From NCBI GenBank assembly GCA_913061415.1, contig CAJXUD010000002.1:248001-312000 (forward strand): a DNA stretch of 64,000 nucleotides, read 5' to 3'. The notes under the pieces are model-generated. The model did no database searches, was not told the origin of the DNA, and was given only the letters and a program-made list of their open reading frames with translations. The stretch is from an uncultured Oleispira sp. (lineage in GTDB: Bacteria; Pseudomonadota; Gammaproteobacteria; Pseudomonadales; Oceanobacteraceae). A program made the position numbers and the translations under genes. Of this stretch, positions 36,198 through 46,077 are shown one piece after another; the first letter of the stretch is position 1, and every line of letters starts with the position of its first letter.

Positions 36198-37238
36198 TCA
36201 CTCATCACCCACCTCACCCAGCATCTCTTTCTCTATCTGCTCAATACTAGGCAGCTGTTCTTCCAAGTCTTTGGGCAAGGCATTTTCAAGCTGATACTCA
36301 GCAATGCCAATGGGCTTGCTATTATCTCGCAGTGCATATTCTGCGACGATTTTATTGCGTGATTTACACAGCAACAATCCAATCGTCGGCGCGTCTTCTT
36401 CGGTTTTTATTTGGCTATCGACCGCAGACAAATAGAAATTTAATTGCCCAGTATGCTCGGGTTTAAAATCGCCTGTTTTGAGTTCTATCACAACATAACA
36501 ACGCAATTTTAAGTGATAAAATAACAGGTCGAGATAAAAGTCATCTCCGCCTACGTCTAAGTGTACTTGCTTACCAACAAAGGCAAAGCCTGCGCCCAAT
36601 TCTAATAAAAATTGGCTAATATGTTTGGTTAATGCGGCTTCTAAATTACGCTCTTTGGCATCTTCCCCTAACGATAAAAAATCAAAGATGTAGGGGTCTT
36701 TTAGAGTCTGTTGCGCTAATTCTGAATGCCCCTCTATTGCTGTGAGGCTCTGTGAAAAGTTAGTAACCGCCTGACCTTCGCGCTCGATCAATTTATTTTC
36801 TATTTGGTGCACTAATACATTGCGCGACCAACCGTGAGTTTGTATCTTTTGTGCATACTGCAAGCGCTGCTCACGATCTTTTAGCTTGCTAATCAATGCT
36901 AGGTTATGCCCCCAAGGCAATTGTCCAACAAGCTGTTGGACAATTGCATAGTCGGGCCACGCGACTGCGAATGCTCGCATATACATGAGGTTGGCCCGTG
37001 AGAATCCCTTTAATTCTGGAAAGCTCTTTTTTAAATCTTGGGCGATATAATCGATCACTTTAGATCCCCAGCCTTGCTGCTGCTGGCGCTCTAATATGTC
37101 GCTACCAATTTGCCAATATAAGTTGATCAACTCTTTGTTGACCGTTAAAGCGGCGCGTTGTTGTGCTGCTTTGATATTCGTTTTTAATTGTATTAACCAA
37201 GACTGATAGTCAGCTGGAAGGGATTCACGTTTCTTCAT
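36198..37238 (-). CDS. YhcG-like PDDEXK nuclease domain protein (DUF1016)
   Basis: A 346-residue protein of the DUF1016/YhcG family. The N-terminal DUF1016_N helix bundle (about 10-155) shows YWQIGSDILERQQQQGWGSKVI and FSRANLMYMRAFA. The C-terminal PD-(D/E)xK fold contains DDFYLDLLFYHLKLRCYVVIELKTGDFKPEHTGQLNFYL (landmarks Asp, Glu and Lys of VIELKTG). These proteins often lie inside type I restriction loci and defence islands. Its ATG shares one base with the hsdM stop (TAATG). Exact role unknown; DNA cleavage is inferred from the fold. Confidence 0.9.
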   Translation of the reverse strand: MKKRESLPADYQSWLIQLKTNIKAAQQRAALTVNKELINLYWQIGSDILERQQQQGWGSKVIDYIAQDLKKSFPELKGFSRANLMYMRAFAVAWPDYAIVQQLVGQLPWGHNLALISKLKDREQRLQYAQKIQTHGWSRNVLVHQIENKLIEREGQAVTNFSQSLTAIEGHSELAQQTLKDPYIFDFLSLGEDAKERNLEAALTKHISQFLLELGAGFAFVGKQVHLDVGGDDFYLDLLFYHLKLRCYVVIELKTGDFKPEHTGQLNFYLSAVDSQIKTEEDAPTIGLLLCKSRNKIVAEYALRDNSKPIGIAEYQLENALPKDLEEQLPSIEQIEKEMLGEVGDE

Positions 37239-38863
37239 TAACGAGTGCCTGCACTTTTTTCATTTGTACCAGCTAACGTTTGCACCAGTTGCTCTAGACC
37301 TTGCAATGCTTCTGTTAATTCGAACATGGCTTCTGCCGCTAATACATCAGGTTCAGGTAAATCGGCAGCGTCTATGCTGTCTTTGTCTTTTAGCCAGCTG
37401 ATGTCGAGGGAATCACCTTTGGTATCGCGAATGTAGTCGCGGGTAAAGCAACGCCAGCGGCTTGTCTCTTTCGTGTGCTCAAGGCTTGCTCCCCCTTTCT
37501 CCGTGGTCGCTCCCGTCGTCCCTGTCTCCCGCGACATTAGTGCATCCTGCACGTCAAAGCTCCACTCTTCTTCTGTGCGTTTGCTGGTGCCGTCAGCTTT
37601 TTTACCAAATACTTTTTCAAACGGTTTTAAGTGGTTTTCGCCAAACGGGGTGCGTTTTCCAAAGCTAGGCATGTTGGTGCGCAGGTCGTATACCCAAGTA
37701 TGTGTGGTGCAGTTTATTTCTTGCTTTGGTTTTTTGGCGGTGCCTTTACTAAAAAACAGTACGTTGGTTTTTACACCTGCCGCGTAAAAAATACCTGTGG
37801 GTAATCTTAATATGGTGTGCAGGTTGCATTTATCCATTAGGTCGCGGCGTATGTCTGTGCCTTTGCCTGCTTCGAATAATACGTTGTCGGGTAATACTAC
37901 CGCGGCGCGGCCACCGGGTTTTAAATTGCGGTAGATGTGTTGTAAAAATGCCAGTTGTTTGTTGCTGGTTTCAAAGGTTAGGTCGTCGCGGGTAATCGAC
38001 GCTTCGCCGCCTTTGGATGTGCCAAACGGTGGGTTGGCTAAAATCACGTCGGCGGGTTTTAAACTTTTTCCCGCGTCGCCAAGGGCGTTGCCTAAGTGAA
38101 TAACGCCTTCCGATTCATCGGTACTGTCGCCTTCAATGCCGTGTAATAGACAGTTCATAAGTGATAATCGGCGCGTACCAGGTACGAGTTCAATACCCAC
38201 AAAGGCGTTATTTTTTTGAAAGTTTTGTTCTTTTTCACTTAGATCAAAGTGGTCATCGGTTTCGCTTTTAATATAGGTGTCGGCGGCAATTAAGAAGCCT
38301 GCCGTGCCTGCCGCTGGGTCTTGTATGACTTCTCCGGCTTGCGGTTTTACGCAGCGCACGATGCTGTCGATGAGTGCGCGTGGGGTAAAGTATTGCCCAG
38401 CCCCCGATTTTGTTTCGGTGGCGTTTTTTTCTAGTAGCCCTTCGTATAAATCCCCTAGGCCATCGGCTTCGATGTTGAACCAGTCGATTTGGTCGAGGCT
38501 TTTGATCATTTGTTTTAGGTGGCGCGGTTCACGCAAGCGGGTTTGGGCATCGGCATAGATGGCTTGTATGAGTTTGTCTTCGTGAATGCTATTGCCGTTG
38601 GCATCTTTACCTGTGGATAGGCTTAATAGAATACGTTTGTAGTCGTTTAATAATGTAATGCCGTCTTTGTCGTTGATGTCGCTCCAGCGGCAACCTTCTG
38701 GTAATGGATGACGGTTGAACAGACCTGCTTCGGTTTTTTCGTGGACCATTTTTAAGAACAGTAATAAAACCAGTTCGGTGACGTAGTCGCTGTAGTTAAT
38801 GCCGTCGTCACGCAATACGTCACATAGGTTCCAGAGTTTTTGTACGATGTTGTTGTTTGTCAT
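37238..38863 (-). CDS. hsdM: Type I restriction-modification DNA methyltransferase subunit
   Basis: A 541-residue N6-adenine methyltransferase. The N-terminal HsdM_N region starts MTNNNIVQKLWNLCDVLRDDG. Motif I for SAM is DPAAGTAGFLI (about 181) and the catalytic motif IV is NPPF (about 277, ILANPPFGTSKGG). Further landmarks are GQYFTPRALIDSIV and GRAAVVLPDNVLFE. Length is normal. It heads the modification half of the operon, preceded by the Abi_2 gene and followed by the yhcG-like gene with a one-base overlap. Methylation protects host DNA and, with HsdR and HsdS, allows restriction of unmodified DNA. Confidence 0.95.
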   Translation of the reverse strand: MTNNNIVQKLWNLCDVLRDDGINYSDYVTELVLLLFLKMVHEKTEAGLFNRHPLPEGCRWSDINDKDGITLLNDYKRILLSLSTGKDANGNSIHEDKLIQAIYADAQTRLREPRHLKQMIKSLDQIDWFNIEADGLGDLYEGLLEKNATETKSGAGQYFTPRALIDSIVRCVKPQAGEVIQDPAAGTAGFLIAADTYIKSETDDHFDLSEKEQNFQKNNAFVGIELVPGTRRLSLMNCLLHGIEGDSTDESEGVIHLGNALGDAGKSLKPADVILANPPFGTSKGGEASITRDDLTFETSNKQLAFLQHIYRNLKPGGRAAVVLPDNVLFEAGKGTDIRRDLMDKCNLHTILRLPTGIFYAAGVKTNVLFFSKGTAKKPKQEINCTTHTWVYDLRTNMPSFGKRTPFGENHLKPFEKVFGKKADGTSKRTEEEWSFDVQDALMSRETGTTGATTEKGGASLEHTKETSRWRCFTRDYIRDTKGDSLDISWLKDKDSIDAADLPEPDVLAAEAMFELTEALQGLEQLVQTLAGTNEKSAGTR

Positions 38864-38923
38864 GGTGTTCTTCTTAAAATGAGTCTTAAAATAATTTTTT
38901 TGCGGTGCTATTCACTCTATGTA

Positions 38924-39919
38924 CTAGAGCCAAAATGGGTCGTTACGCCAGTTGTCTGTTAGACCCATGCTGCGCAAGGCTATGCGTGGATATTGATCGA
39001 ACAGTTCTATTAATCGGTGCTGCCAACTGGCATGGGGAGCGCATTCGTTCATGAAATGCTGCAATATGGCCAGTACTACTGAGATACGGGTATGCATAGG
39101 CTCTTGACCGGAGTTGTTCAAATAATTCGGCCAGTTGAATTGAGCGCTTTTGGGCGAGGCGGGCTTAATGCCTAATTCGCGATTCCATAAACGGCTATGG
39201 TATGCGCACATATTGCGCACCGCTGTTAGGGTGTGTAGCCAAGATTCCATTAAAGGTGCCGCTAGCCCTAATTCACGGGCAATAGCTTTCTTATCATTAG
39301 CTCGTCTTAGGCCTTTGTACATGTGTGATAGCTGGCCTAGGGTTAGCTCTTCTACCATAGCCCAATTGGGCATTAAGGCAGGATCTGTATAGGTCATCTG
39401 ATAATGGCGCGCATAGGTTTCTTGCTTACGTCGAAGCTTCAAGGCCGTTTTTTCAGGTTCGGATTTTCTTAGTTGATCTATACGAGCGCATTCACGTAAA
39501 TAATCTCTAGCAGCATTATCTTGCTTGCTTTCAATACTGTCGATCAGCTCTTGGTGGCGGTAATCGTGCCTAAAATTCTCTTTATCTAAGTACCAGTGAG
39601 CACCGTATTTAACCCCCATGTGATTGCTCAGGTGCGCTCGAACCGCAACTTCTGCACGCTCGATAGCATCCATCACCAACAGGCGTAAACGGCGGTCAAA
39701 GTCATACAGTTCGCTTAATTGTTTAAAGCCTGCACTGGCATGAAAGGTATGATTGTCATCCGCTTGCTGGAAGGGGCGCATATAGGGTGATAAGCGAAAG
39801 AAGCTAACAGCCTTGATGAAGCTTAAGGCACGGTCTTGGTCTTGTATGGTGAGCCCCCTATCTATCAGCAGTTGGAGCTGATCTTCTGGGGTAATGGCAG
39901 GCTTTGCGAATTGGCTCAT
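38924..39919 (-). CDS. Abi_2 family abortive-infection protein with HEPN motif
   Basis: A protein of about 331 residues of the AbiD/AbiF (Abi_2) family. Landmarks: QLQLLIDRGLTIQDQDRALSFI, FRLSPYMRPFQ, YDFDRRLRLLVMDAIERAEVAVRAHL (described in part) and WMVEELTLGQLS-like WAMVEELTLGQLSHMY. Near the C-terminus RNMCAYHSRLWNRE contains an Rx5H HEPN ribonuclease motif. Members stop phage growth by RNA cleavage that harms the infected cell. I start at ATG 39919 (MSQFAKPAI) with AGGA 8 bases upstream; the longer frame to 39994 lacks one. Located between hsdR and hsdM on the same strand. Confidence 0.88.
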   Translation of the reverse strand: MSQFAKPAITPEDQLQLLIDRGLTIQDQDRALSFIKAVSFFRLSPYMRPFQQADDNHTFHASAGFKQLSELYDFDRRLRLLVMDAIERAEVAVRAHLSNHMGVKYGAHWYLDKENFRHDYRHQELIDSIESKQDNAARDYLRECARIDQLRKSEPEKTALKLRRKQETYARHYQMTYTDPALMPNWAMVEELTLGQLSHMYKGLRRANDKKAIARELGLAAPLMESWLHTLTAVRNMCAYHSRLWNRELGIKPASPKSAQFNWPNYLNNSGQEPMHTRISVVLAILQHFMNECAPHASWQHRLIELFDQYPRIALRSMGLTDNWRNDPFWL

Positions 39920-40147
39920 CGCCTTATTCCTTTGGGCTTTCGGCGAATTGCAGGCATAAAAAACCCGCAACAATTTGAGCGTAACTGCGAACAATCATAG
40001 GCTTGGCGGGTGTGTTAAGACGAACTATAGCTTCTAGGCCTGTGAGATTCAACCTAATTATTCCTATTATATTTCTTGATTGGTCAGTATTTAACCACGA
40101 TTACTGAACGTGTCGAAAAAACCTCAAAATTTAGACATGTAAATTTT

Positions 40148-40180
40148 ATATGTATAAATTTTTGGCTTTTTTATACATAT
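40148..40180. repeat. AT-rich inverted repeat just after hsdR
   Basis: Perfect 11-bp arms ATATGTATAAA (40148-40158) / TTTATACATAT (40170-40180), 11-base loop. It begins 3 bases past the hsdR stop, before the Abi_2 gene. It could be a weak terminator or an operator for the downstream genes. Confidence 0.45.
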
Positions 40181-40182
40181 CC

Positions 40183-43100
40183 CTACACCGCATCCCACAG
40201 ATGCTCCCTTAGCTCTTCAAGCACGTCATCTAATTGATTGTTGAGTACCTTGTTGAAGCGCGTGATTCCGCCCTTATCGGCAAAGCGGTTGTTGATGAAC
40301 TGGCTATCGACAATCACTTCGTGGACTAGCTGCTTGGCTAGGCGGTCTAGCCATTGCTTTTGTACCTTGCTCCAAACTTGCTGCTGGTAGATGCCTTCCA
40401 TTGCGTGTTGTACTCGTTGTTCAAACGGAACAAGCGCTTCGCCTAACGCGGCGCGGCGAATGTGGCCAATAATGCTGGCGGCAATTTCTTGGTTGGTTTG
40501 GTTGCGCCATGCGGTATTGAGTTTGGTTTCGCTATAACCTGCCTTATCGAGCAAAAGGCGTATTTCTTTTAGTTGTTCACGGGTGAGTTCTTTGGGTTTT
40601 GAGCATACAACTTTTAATGCGGCGTGTTTGTTCATTTCGTTTTTTACAAACTCGGCAAAGCTGTCGAGAAAATCCGCGGGTTTTTCGGCTACGCCGTAGC
40701 CTTGTTTTACCTTTATCAGCTTATCGTCACCTTCGTAAAATACTGGGCGATTGCTACTGCCAATATACGCTTTTACTTCTTCTAGCTGATTTAATAAGTT
40801 GCTGTGTTGGCTTAAAAACTGTTTGGCTTGTTGTGGGCCCATTTCGTGTAGGTGTTTGTGCAGTTTTTCTGGTTTTACACCCCAAAGTTCTTCAAGCTCG
40901 TCGAGTTTTACTTTTAGGTCTTGATGTTTTTCGGGTTCGGTTTCTGCTTTGTTACTGGCTTTGCGTAATACGCGCATGACTTTTTGTGACAGCTGGTCGA
41001 GCACGTCGTGGGCGTGGCTGGTATTTTCTTGGCTGCCAGGGGCATCAAAACTGGCGGGGTTTTGCAGTTCATCGATAAGCTGTTCGGTGGTGATGTTGGG
41101 GTCTTTCACCAGTGGCTTCATGGTATTTACGGCTTGCAGGGTTTCGTATAACCCAACCGCGTCGTGAATGTAGAAAGCGGTTTTACCAATTTGGTCGCAA
41201 CGGCGCGTTGCACGACCGATCATTTGTTCATACAGGATTCGCGATTTGACGCGGCGCAAAAAGAGTAGATGACAAATTGGCGGTACGTCGATGCCTGTGG
41301 TTAATAGGTCAACGGTAATCGCGACCGACGGATAGCGTTCGTTTTTATAACGCGAGATCGCATCTTTTACGCGGTCGGTTTTGCCGGTGATAATGTGTAC
41401 GGCGTTGCTATCGTATTCTTCTTCCCAGGTTTTTTTAAAGGCTTTTTCTAGAGCATTTTTAAACAGTTCGGCGTGTTCTTGGTTTACGCAGAAGACCATG
41501 GCTTTTTCGTCACCCGACGGATCAAACTCTTGCGCAAACGCTTCGGCGATTACGCGATTAAAATCGGGAGTAATGACGTTGCGGTTAAACGATTCCACTT
41601 GAAATAATACTTCGTCGTCTAGGGTGGCTAGATCAAGCTGCCCTGTTGTACGGTCGATAACACTGACTTCTTCACCTTTGGGGATGGTGATGCCGTTTTG
41701 GTTCAGTTGTGTTTCGTAGGTTAACGGGGGTTCGTGATCGATTAACCAATCATCCGCTACGGCTTCGCGGTAGCTGTAGGTATACACGGGCAGGCCGAAT
41801 ATTTCGCTGGTATGAGCTGCGGGCGTGGCGGTTAAACCAACTTTGAAGGCATCGAAATAATCTAATACCCGGCGGTAGCTGGATAAAAATTGTTTGCTGT
41901 CACGTACCTGCATTTCCCCTTCGCCCATTTCTTGGTCGAGTGCATAACCACGGTGGGCTTCGTCGACAATAATACAGTCGTATTCATCAACGGGGATCAG
42001 ATTGTCGCTATCGAAGACGCGCTTCACCATGGCTTGAACAGTGGCAACGTGCACTCGCGTTTCTGCTGCGGCGCGCATGTCGCCTAAATCAGCGATGTTA
42101 TAGATTTGAGTGAGCGATTGGTTTTGTTCTAACTTGGCTTCGGTGAATGAATCAAAAGCTTGGTCGCCTAAGGAGGTACGATCAACTAAGAAGAGGATTC
42201 GATTAAAACGCTCTGCTTTTAAGAAGCGGTATATTAACCCAATGATCGTTCGGGTCTTACCCGTACCCGTCGCCATGGCGAGTAAGGCATGAGGCTGGTT
42301 ATTTTCTAGCGCGTTTTCTACAGCCGTAATGGCTTTTTCTTGGTAGTCACGCAAGCCTAAATAGCCAAAACCTTCTTGTTTTAGTTTTGCCTCGGCTTCG
42401 CTTTTGCTGCGGCTAAGTTTATCGAGTAAACCCGCTGGGCTATGAAAAGATGAGAGCGCTTTTGCGGTATTGCTTGGGTGGCGAACGTCGCGCATCCAAG
42501 TACCGGATTTTTCGGCGTATTGTTTTACGAAGGGGCGGCCATTGCATGAATAAACAAATGGAATTTGATAGTGGCCTTCTTCTCCCTGCGGCCATGCAAT
42601 GGTGCGGCCTTCTTCTGCCCAAGCAGGGATAAATTGTGTTTGTTGTTTAAAGCCTAACGAGTAACGCTGCGCTTGAGGGATTTTTGCCGATACGTCTTGG
42701 TTTTCTTTTTTAGCTTCAACGACCGCAATGGGAATTAAACCTGCAAATAATATGTAATCGGCGCGACCTGCTTTGCCGCCACTTTCTAAGGCAGACGTAG
42801 GCCATTCAGCAATGGCTTTATTAATGCCTTTCTCTGGGCGACAACCATTTTTATAAGTGAGAGCTTCTGTATCAGCCAACCAACCTGCATCTTGTAATTG
42901 CTTATCGATTAATACGCGTGTTTCTGCTTCACTAAGTTCTACTTTTGCCGAGGCTTTACGGGTATTTTCTTTAATACCTTGTAGGCTTTCTGCTTCACGC
43001 TTTAGGCGCTCGGTTTCTTCGGTTAAGGCTTTGATTTTGGCATTGAATGCGGCTTTGCTGGTATTGAGTTCGTTCTCTTGTTCGTAGTACAACTCTTCAA

Positions 43101-43713
43101 ATGTTTTAGCGTCTTCTTCGCGCTGTGCGGCAAGTTCTTTTGCTTGCTCGGCTTCTTGTTTAATTAGCTCCACTAAGTCGGTATTTTCGTCGACAGATTG
43201 TGACGATTCTTCGAGCTGGGTTTTAAGCTTTGAAATTTCAGTTTGTAGCTGGCGTAAGTTGGCGCTGGGGTCTTGTGGTAAAACAAAAGCACCAGGTTTG
43301 AATGCATCGCCTTTTTTACCAAAAGAGCGGTGATACCAGATGGCTAATTCGCGTGCGACTTTAATGCCGTCCATTGCATCTTTGTAGCTGGTAACAAATT
43401 CATGGTTTGCGTTATTGCCTGATGTGCGAAGAAGATGAAACAGGTCTTGTACGGTACGGTCTAGATCAAGTCTGGAGCGCAGTTTGTTGAGCAGTTCTAA
43501 CTGGGTTTCACGTTCGGTGCGCATTAAACCCACTTGCGTTGCAAGGTCTTGCGCTAACGCTTCGCCAAACTGACGCAGCTTCATTAGGCAGGCATTCGGG
43601 TCGATGGCAAAAATGCGTTCGGCATTATTGGTTAACTGAAAGAAAACGGGGTCGTGCTCTTTTAGGAACTCAAAGTTGCTGGTTTGCTTAATAGAAGCTT
43701 TCGCAGTAGCCAT
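40183..43713 (-). CDS. hsdR: Type I restriction endonuclease subunit R
   Basis: A 1176-residue motor and nuclease of the type I system. The N-terminus is a DUF4145-like domain (DPVFFQLTNNAERIFAIDPNACLMKLRQFGE in part), followed by a coiled coil at about 165-265. The HsdR nuclease PD-(D/E)xK motif is ADYILFAGLIPIAVVEAKKE (Lys near 333). Superfamily-2 helicase motifs are Walker A MATGTGKT (about 481) and DEAH box VDEAHRGY (about 585), with GTAT-type GLTATPAA and the motif VI region QMIGRATRRCD. The C-terminal EcoEI-type domain binds the methylase complex. It is the first gene of the operon. Confidence 0.94.
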   Translation of the reverse strand: MATAKASIKQTSNFEFLKEHDPVFFQLTNNAERIFAIDPNACLMKLRQFGEALAQDLATQVGLMRTERETQLELLNKLRSRLDLDRTVQDLFHLLRTSGNNANHEFVTSYKDAMDGIKVARELAIWYHRSFGKKGDAFKPGAFVLPQDPSANLRQLQTEISKLKTQLEESSQSVDENTDLVELIKQEAEQAKELAAQREEDAKTFEELYYEQENELNTSKAAFNAKIKALTEETERLKREAESLQGIKENTRKASAKVELSEAETRVLIDKQLQDAGWLADTEALTYKNGCRPEKGINKAIAEWPTSALESGGKAGRADYILFAGLIPIAVVEAKKENQDVSAKIPQAQRYSLGFKQQTQFIPAWAEEGRTIAWPQGEEGHYQIPFVYSCNGRPFVKQYAEKSGTWMRDVRHPSNTAKALSSFHSPAGLLDKLSRSKSEAEAKLKQEGFGYLGLRDYQEKAITAVENALENNQPHALLAMATGTGKTRTIIGLIYRFLKAERFNRILFLVDRTSLGDQAFDSFTEAKLEQNQSLTQIYNIADLGDMRAAAETRVHVATVQAMVKRVFDSDNLIPVDEYDCIIVDEAHRGYALDQEMGEGEMQVRDSKQFLSSYRRVLDYFDAFKVGLTATPAAHTSEIFGLPVYTYSYREAVADDWLIDHEPPLTYETQLNQNGITIPKGEEVSVIDRTTGQLDLATLDDEVLFQVESFNRNVITPDFNRVIAEAFAQEFDPSGDEKAMVFCVNQEHAELFKNALEKAFKKTWEEEYDSNAVHIITGKTDRVKDAISRYKNERYPSVAITVDLLTTGIDVPPICHLLFLRRVKSRILYEQMIGRATRRCDQIGKTAFYIHDAVGLYETLQAVNTMKPLVKDPNITTEQLIDELQNPASFDAPGSQENTSHAHDVLDQLSQKVMRVLRKASNKAETEPEKHQDLKVKLDELEELWGVKPEKLHKHLHEMGPQQAKQFLSQHSNLLNQLEEVKAYIGSSNRPVFYEGDDKLIKVKQGYGVAEKPADFLDSFAEFVKNEMNKHAALKVVCSKPKELTREQLKEIRLLLDKAGYSETKLNTAWRNQTNQEIAASIIGHIRRAALGEALVPFEQRVQHAMEGIYQQQVWSKVQKQWLDRLAKQLVHEVIVDSQFINNRFADKGGITRFNKVLNNQLDDVLEELREHLWDAV

Positions 43714-43909
43714 TTATCGTTAAATCCTTGTAACCCGTACAAATAACATACAATTAGTAAGTATTATGCGGTGTATGCTATTTCTTAATTATTGTTACAT
43801 TTATACCTGATCTACGGTTTTTTGACCATATTAATAATAATGGAATTAACGATATTTGTGTATTCTATTGATCTATAGGCCAACCTACATTAAAAAATGA
43901 TAATCATCA

Positions 43910-43933
43910 TGTGGGTCGTACTTCAGTGCGACA
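43910..43933. repeat. REP-like palindrome (copy 2)
   Basis: TGTGGGTCG-TACTTCAGTG-CGACA. Same head and tail as the copy at 31032, with a different but still self-complementary stem core (ACT/AGT), which points to a selected structure rather than simple duplication. Confidence 0.6.
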
Positions 43934-43953
43934 ATGAATCTGCAAATTTCTCA

Positions 43954-43978
43954 TGTAGGTCGCGGCTTTAGCCCGACA
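43954..43978. repeat. REP-like palindrome (copy 3)
   Basis: TGTAGGTCG-CGGCTTTAGCC-CGACA, differing from the copy at 31032-31056 by one base. It lies 20 bases from copy 2. Confidence 0.6.
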
Positions 43979-44052
43979 ATATTGCCCGACCTTACACCCG
44001 ACCTTGCGCCAACTCTCACTCACTTTTGACTGCCGCTTTACTCTCGCCAATA

Positions 44053-46050
44053 TCAGCTTTTATTAGGCAAATTTCTCAGTAACCATTGGTAGCACTGGTC
44101 TATATAACGACCATTGATTTGTTCGGGAAGATGTCCCTCTTCCAACGCTTGAATGGTGCCCATTATTTCGCTAGCTAATGAAATCATTCCACCACTATAT
44201 CCCTTTGATAACAGTGTCTGAAATTCTTCACTTTGAAACGCTTGTTTATCTAGACTCTTATAAAAATAGTGCAAGAACGCTTTATTTTTTCCTTTCACGC
44301 TATGTAATAAACTAAGCGCCTGGTGATTAAGGTTCTCTTGCTGATAGGCACAAGCGGCAATAACGGTCATACTCAAGGTTGGGTTTTTAAATCGTTTAAA
44401 CAGTGAAATTATGTCTTCACTCTCTCCTCGCTGAAAATAGTTAAGCATTAAACCATCAACCAACCATGACGGGGTTTTATTATCTAAATCATCTAGTTGC
44501 AGTAAATAATCTTGCTGAAGTTCTAATTCTAAATTTTGGCTAAGTTCACCATTATAATTCGATGCAATATCCCAAAAACTTTTATTACCTTTAAAGCGCT
44601 GGGGTAGACGCACCCCTTCTGGAAGTGCATCCATCACGGCTCGCAAAGCAGACGCATTTATTTGTTTGTATACCATTAATAATTTACTAAAAATGCTCAG
44701 CTTTGATAAAGATTCGGCATTATTGTAATCAATATCATCACCTTCATCTGGAACAGGCGCTTGATATATATGGCTTGATAGATGCTGAATGACCTCTATA
44801 TTATTAATCAATATGGGGTGTTGCTGTAAGAATGATAACCACTCGGGAGGCGGGGTAATCCAGCGGTGAAGATCAATATCGTCCTGTGTCATTGGCACAT
44901 TATTATCTGCATAGTCGACGCTAATTGCTTCTGCTTCCTCCTCGTATAAGGCGAGCCACTGTTTATAAATAGGTTTTAGTTTTTTGGCTAACGAAAGCTT
45001 AGCTTCATCATCGGCTATTGAAATATCATAAATATTTATTCCGACTTCTGTACTAATAAAGAGTTGAATTAATGCTTCGGCGTGCTCTTGCTCTAGTCGT
45101 TCATGATTTTCATCTTCGTATGATTCACTTTCAAAATCCATCATTTCACGATGATGTTCAAAAAATTCTTGACCATTTTCTAGAATATTTTCAATTAATT
45201 CTAGAGCTGGATGATCATCGTATTTTTTAAGCAAACGTACTTGCCAAAACTTCGCACGCGCTTTGAGTTCGTCCTCGTCGGCGAGCATACCCAAAATACT
45301 CAGTTCAGCCAGGGCCAGTTCGTCTTGGTTAGGGTCACAGCGAAACGCTTGTTGCAAGTGATATTGCGATTTTTCAGCCTCTCCTCTTTGAGAATGAATC
45401 ATGGCTAAACGCTGATGAGCGATTGATTGCAAAGAAGGGGCTTGCTTTAACTCACAAACATCGTGCAATAGTGGCAGTCGAACCGCGTCTTCACCCAAAT
45501 CAAATAGTAGATCAAAAACACAAGAGATAAATTTTTGATGTTCGTTGCGTAAAACCGCTAAGTTTTGATAGAAGGGTTCAGCAACTACCAGCGCCGCTTC
45601 AAAGCAATCACGACTATAGGCAAAGGGAAGAAAAAACGTAGCAGCTTTTAGATTCCAGTTTGGTTTTTGCGCTAGTAGGTTAAATGCATTGTCGCTAAGC
45701 CCATGCAAGGCTAAGGTAAATAGCTGCGCAGGCTGTGGTGCAGGTATATCCAATATTTGCGGGCAGCATTTTTTCAGCTTTTTACCTGAACCACACAAAC
45801 AAGGATCATTACGCTTTGGTAGCTTGATCGATTGAAAGTTATAATGATTCGATGATTTGGGTAACGTTGAGAATAAAACGGGTAACAGCGACCCCGTTCC
45901 TTCTCGATGACCGATCTGCTGGGCCTCTGATTCTAAAAACTCAGACATACCCTCAATAAACTGCTGTTCATCTTCATGTATTAAAGCCAAGCCAAGATTA
46001 ATGGATAATTGCTCGTTTAATGCGTCTGCGAAAGTATCTGTTGGAATCAT
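44053..46050 (-). CDS. SEC-C metal-binding motif protein with TPR-like repeats
   Basis: A 665-residue soluble protein. The SEC-C zinc motif RNDPCLCGSGKKLKKCCP lies at about 80-97, unusual in being near the N-terminus. The rest is helical with TPR-like units (HQRLAMIHSQRGEAEKSQYHLQQAFRCDPNQDELALAELS in part) and an acidic stretch around residues 330-370. SEC-C modules occur in SecA and in many stand-alone proteins of unknown role, some in defence islands. It is transcribed alone on the minus strand, upstream of the restriction operon and separated from it by REP-like sequences. No function can be assigned. Confidence 0.75.
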   Translation of the reverse strand: MIPTDTFADALNEQLSINLGLALIHEDEQQFIEGMSEFLESEAQQIGHREGTGSLLPVLFSTLPKSSNHYNFQSIKLPKRNDPCLCGSGKKLKKCCPQILDIPAPQPAQLFTLALHGLSDNAFNLLAQKPNWNLKAATFFLPFAYSRDCFEAALVVAEPFYQNLAVLRNEHQKFISCVFDLLFDLGEDAVRLPLLHDVCELKQAPSLQSIAHQRLAMIHSQRGEAEKSQYHLQQAFRCDPNQDELALAELSILGMLADEDELKARAKFWQVRLLKKYDDHPALELIENILENGQEFFEHHREMMDFESESYEDENHERLEQEHAEALIQLFISTEVGINIYDISIADDEAKLSLAKKLKPIYKQWLALYEEEAEAISVDYADNNVPMTQDDIDLHRWITPPPEWLSFLQQHPILINNIEVIQHLSSHIYQAPVPDEGDDIDYNNAESLSKLSIFSKLLMVYKQINASALRAVMDALPEGVRLPQRFKGNKSFWDIASNYNGELSQNLELELQQDYLLQLDDLDNKTPSWLVDGLMLNYFQRGESEDIISLFKRFKNPTLSMTVIAACAYQQENLNHQALSLLHSVKGKNKAFLHYFYKSLDKQAFQSEEFQTLLSKGYSGGMISLASEIMGTIQALEEGHLPEQINGRYIDQCYQWLLRNLPNKS

Positions 46051-46077
46051 AATGTTTTTTCACTTTTCTTGAGTGTT

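Larger units (their letters stand above)
43714..44052. other. 339-bp intergenic region with REP-like elements and a degenerate gene end
   Basis: No ORF with a binding site was found. 43910-43933 and 43954-43978 hold two palindromes of the GGTCG...CGACA family in the same orientation. 43955-44040 also resembles the 3' end of the NYN-like gene at 31046: shared GCGGCAGTCAAA, GTGTAAGGT and the palindrome on the minus strand. The promoter of the hsdR operon must lie in 43714-43900. Confidence 0.55.

Noticed and set aside
38277-38558. 93-codon frame opposite hsdM
   Set aside because: Antisense shadow of the conserved methyltransferase motif region.
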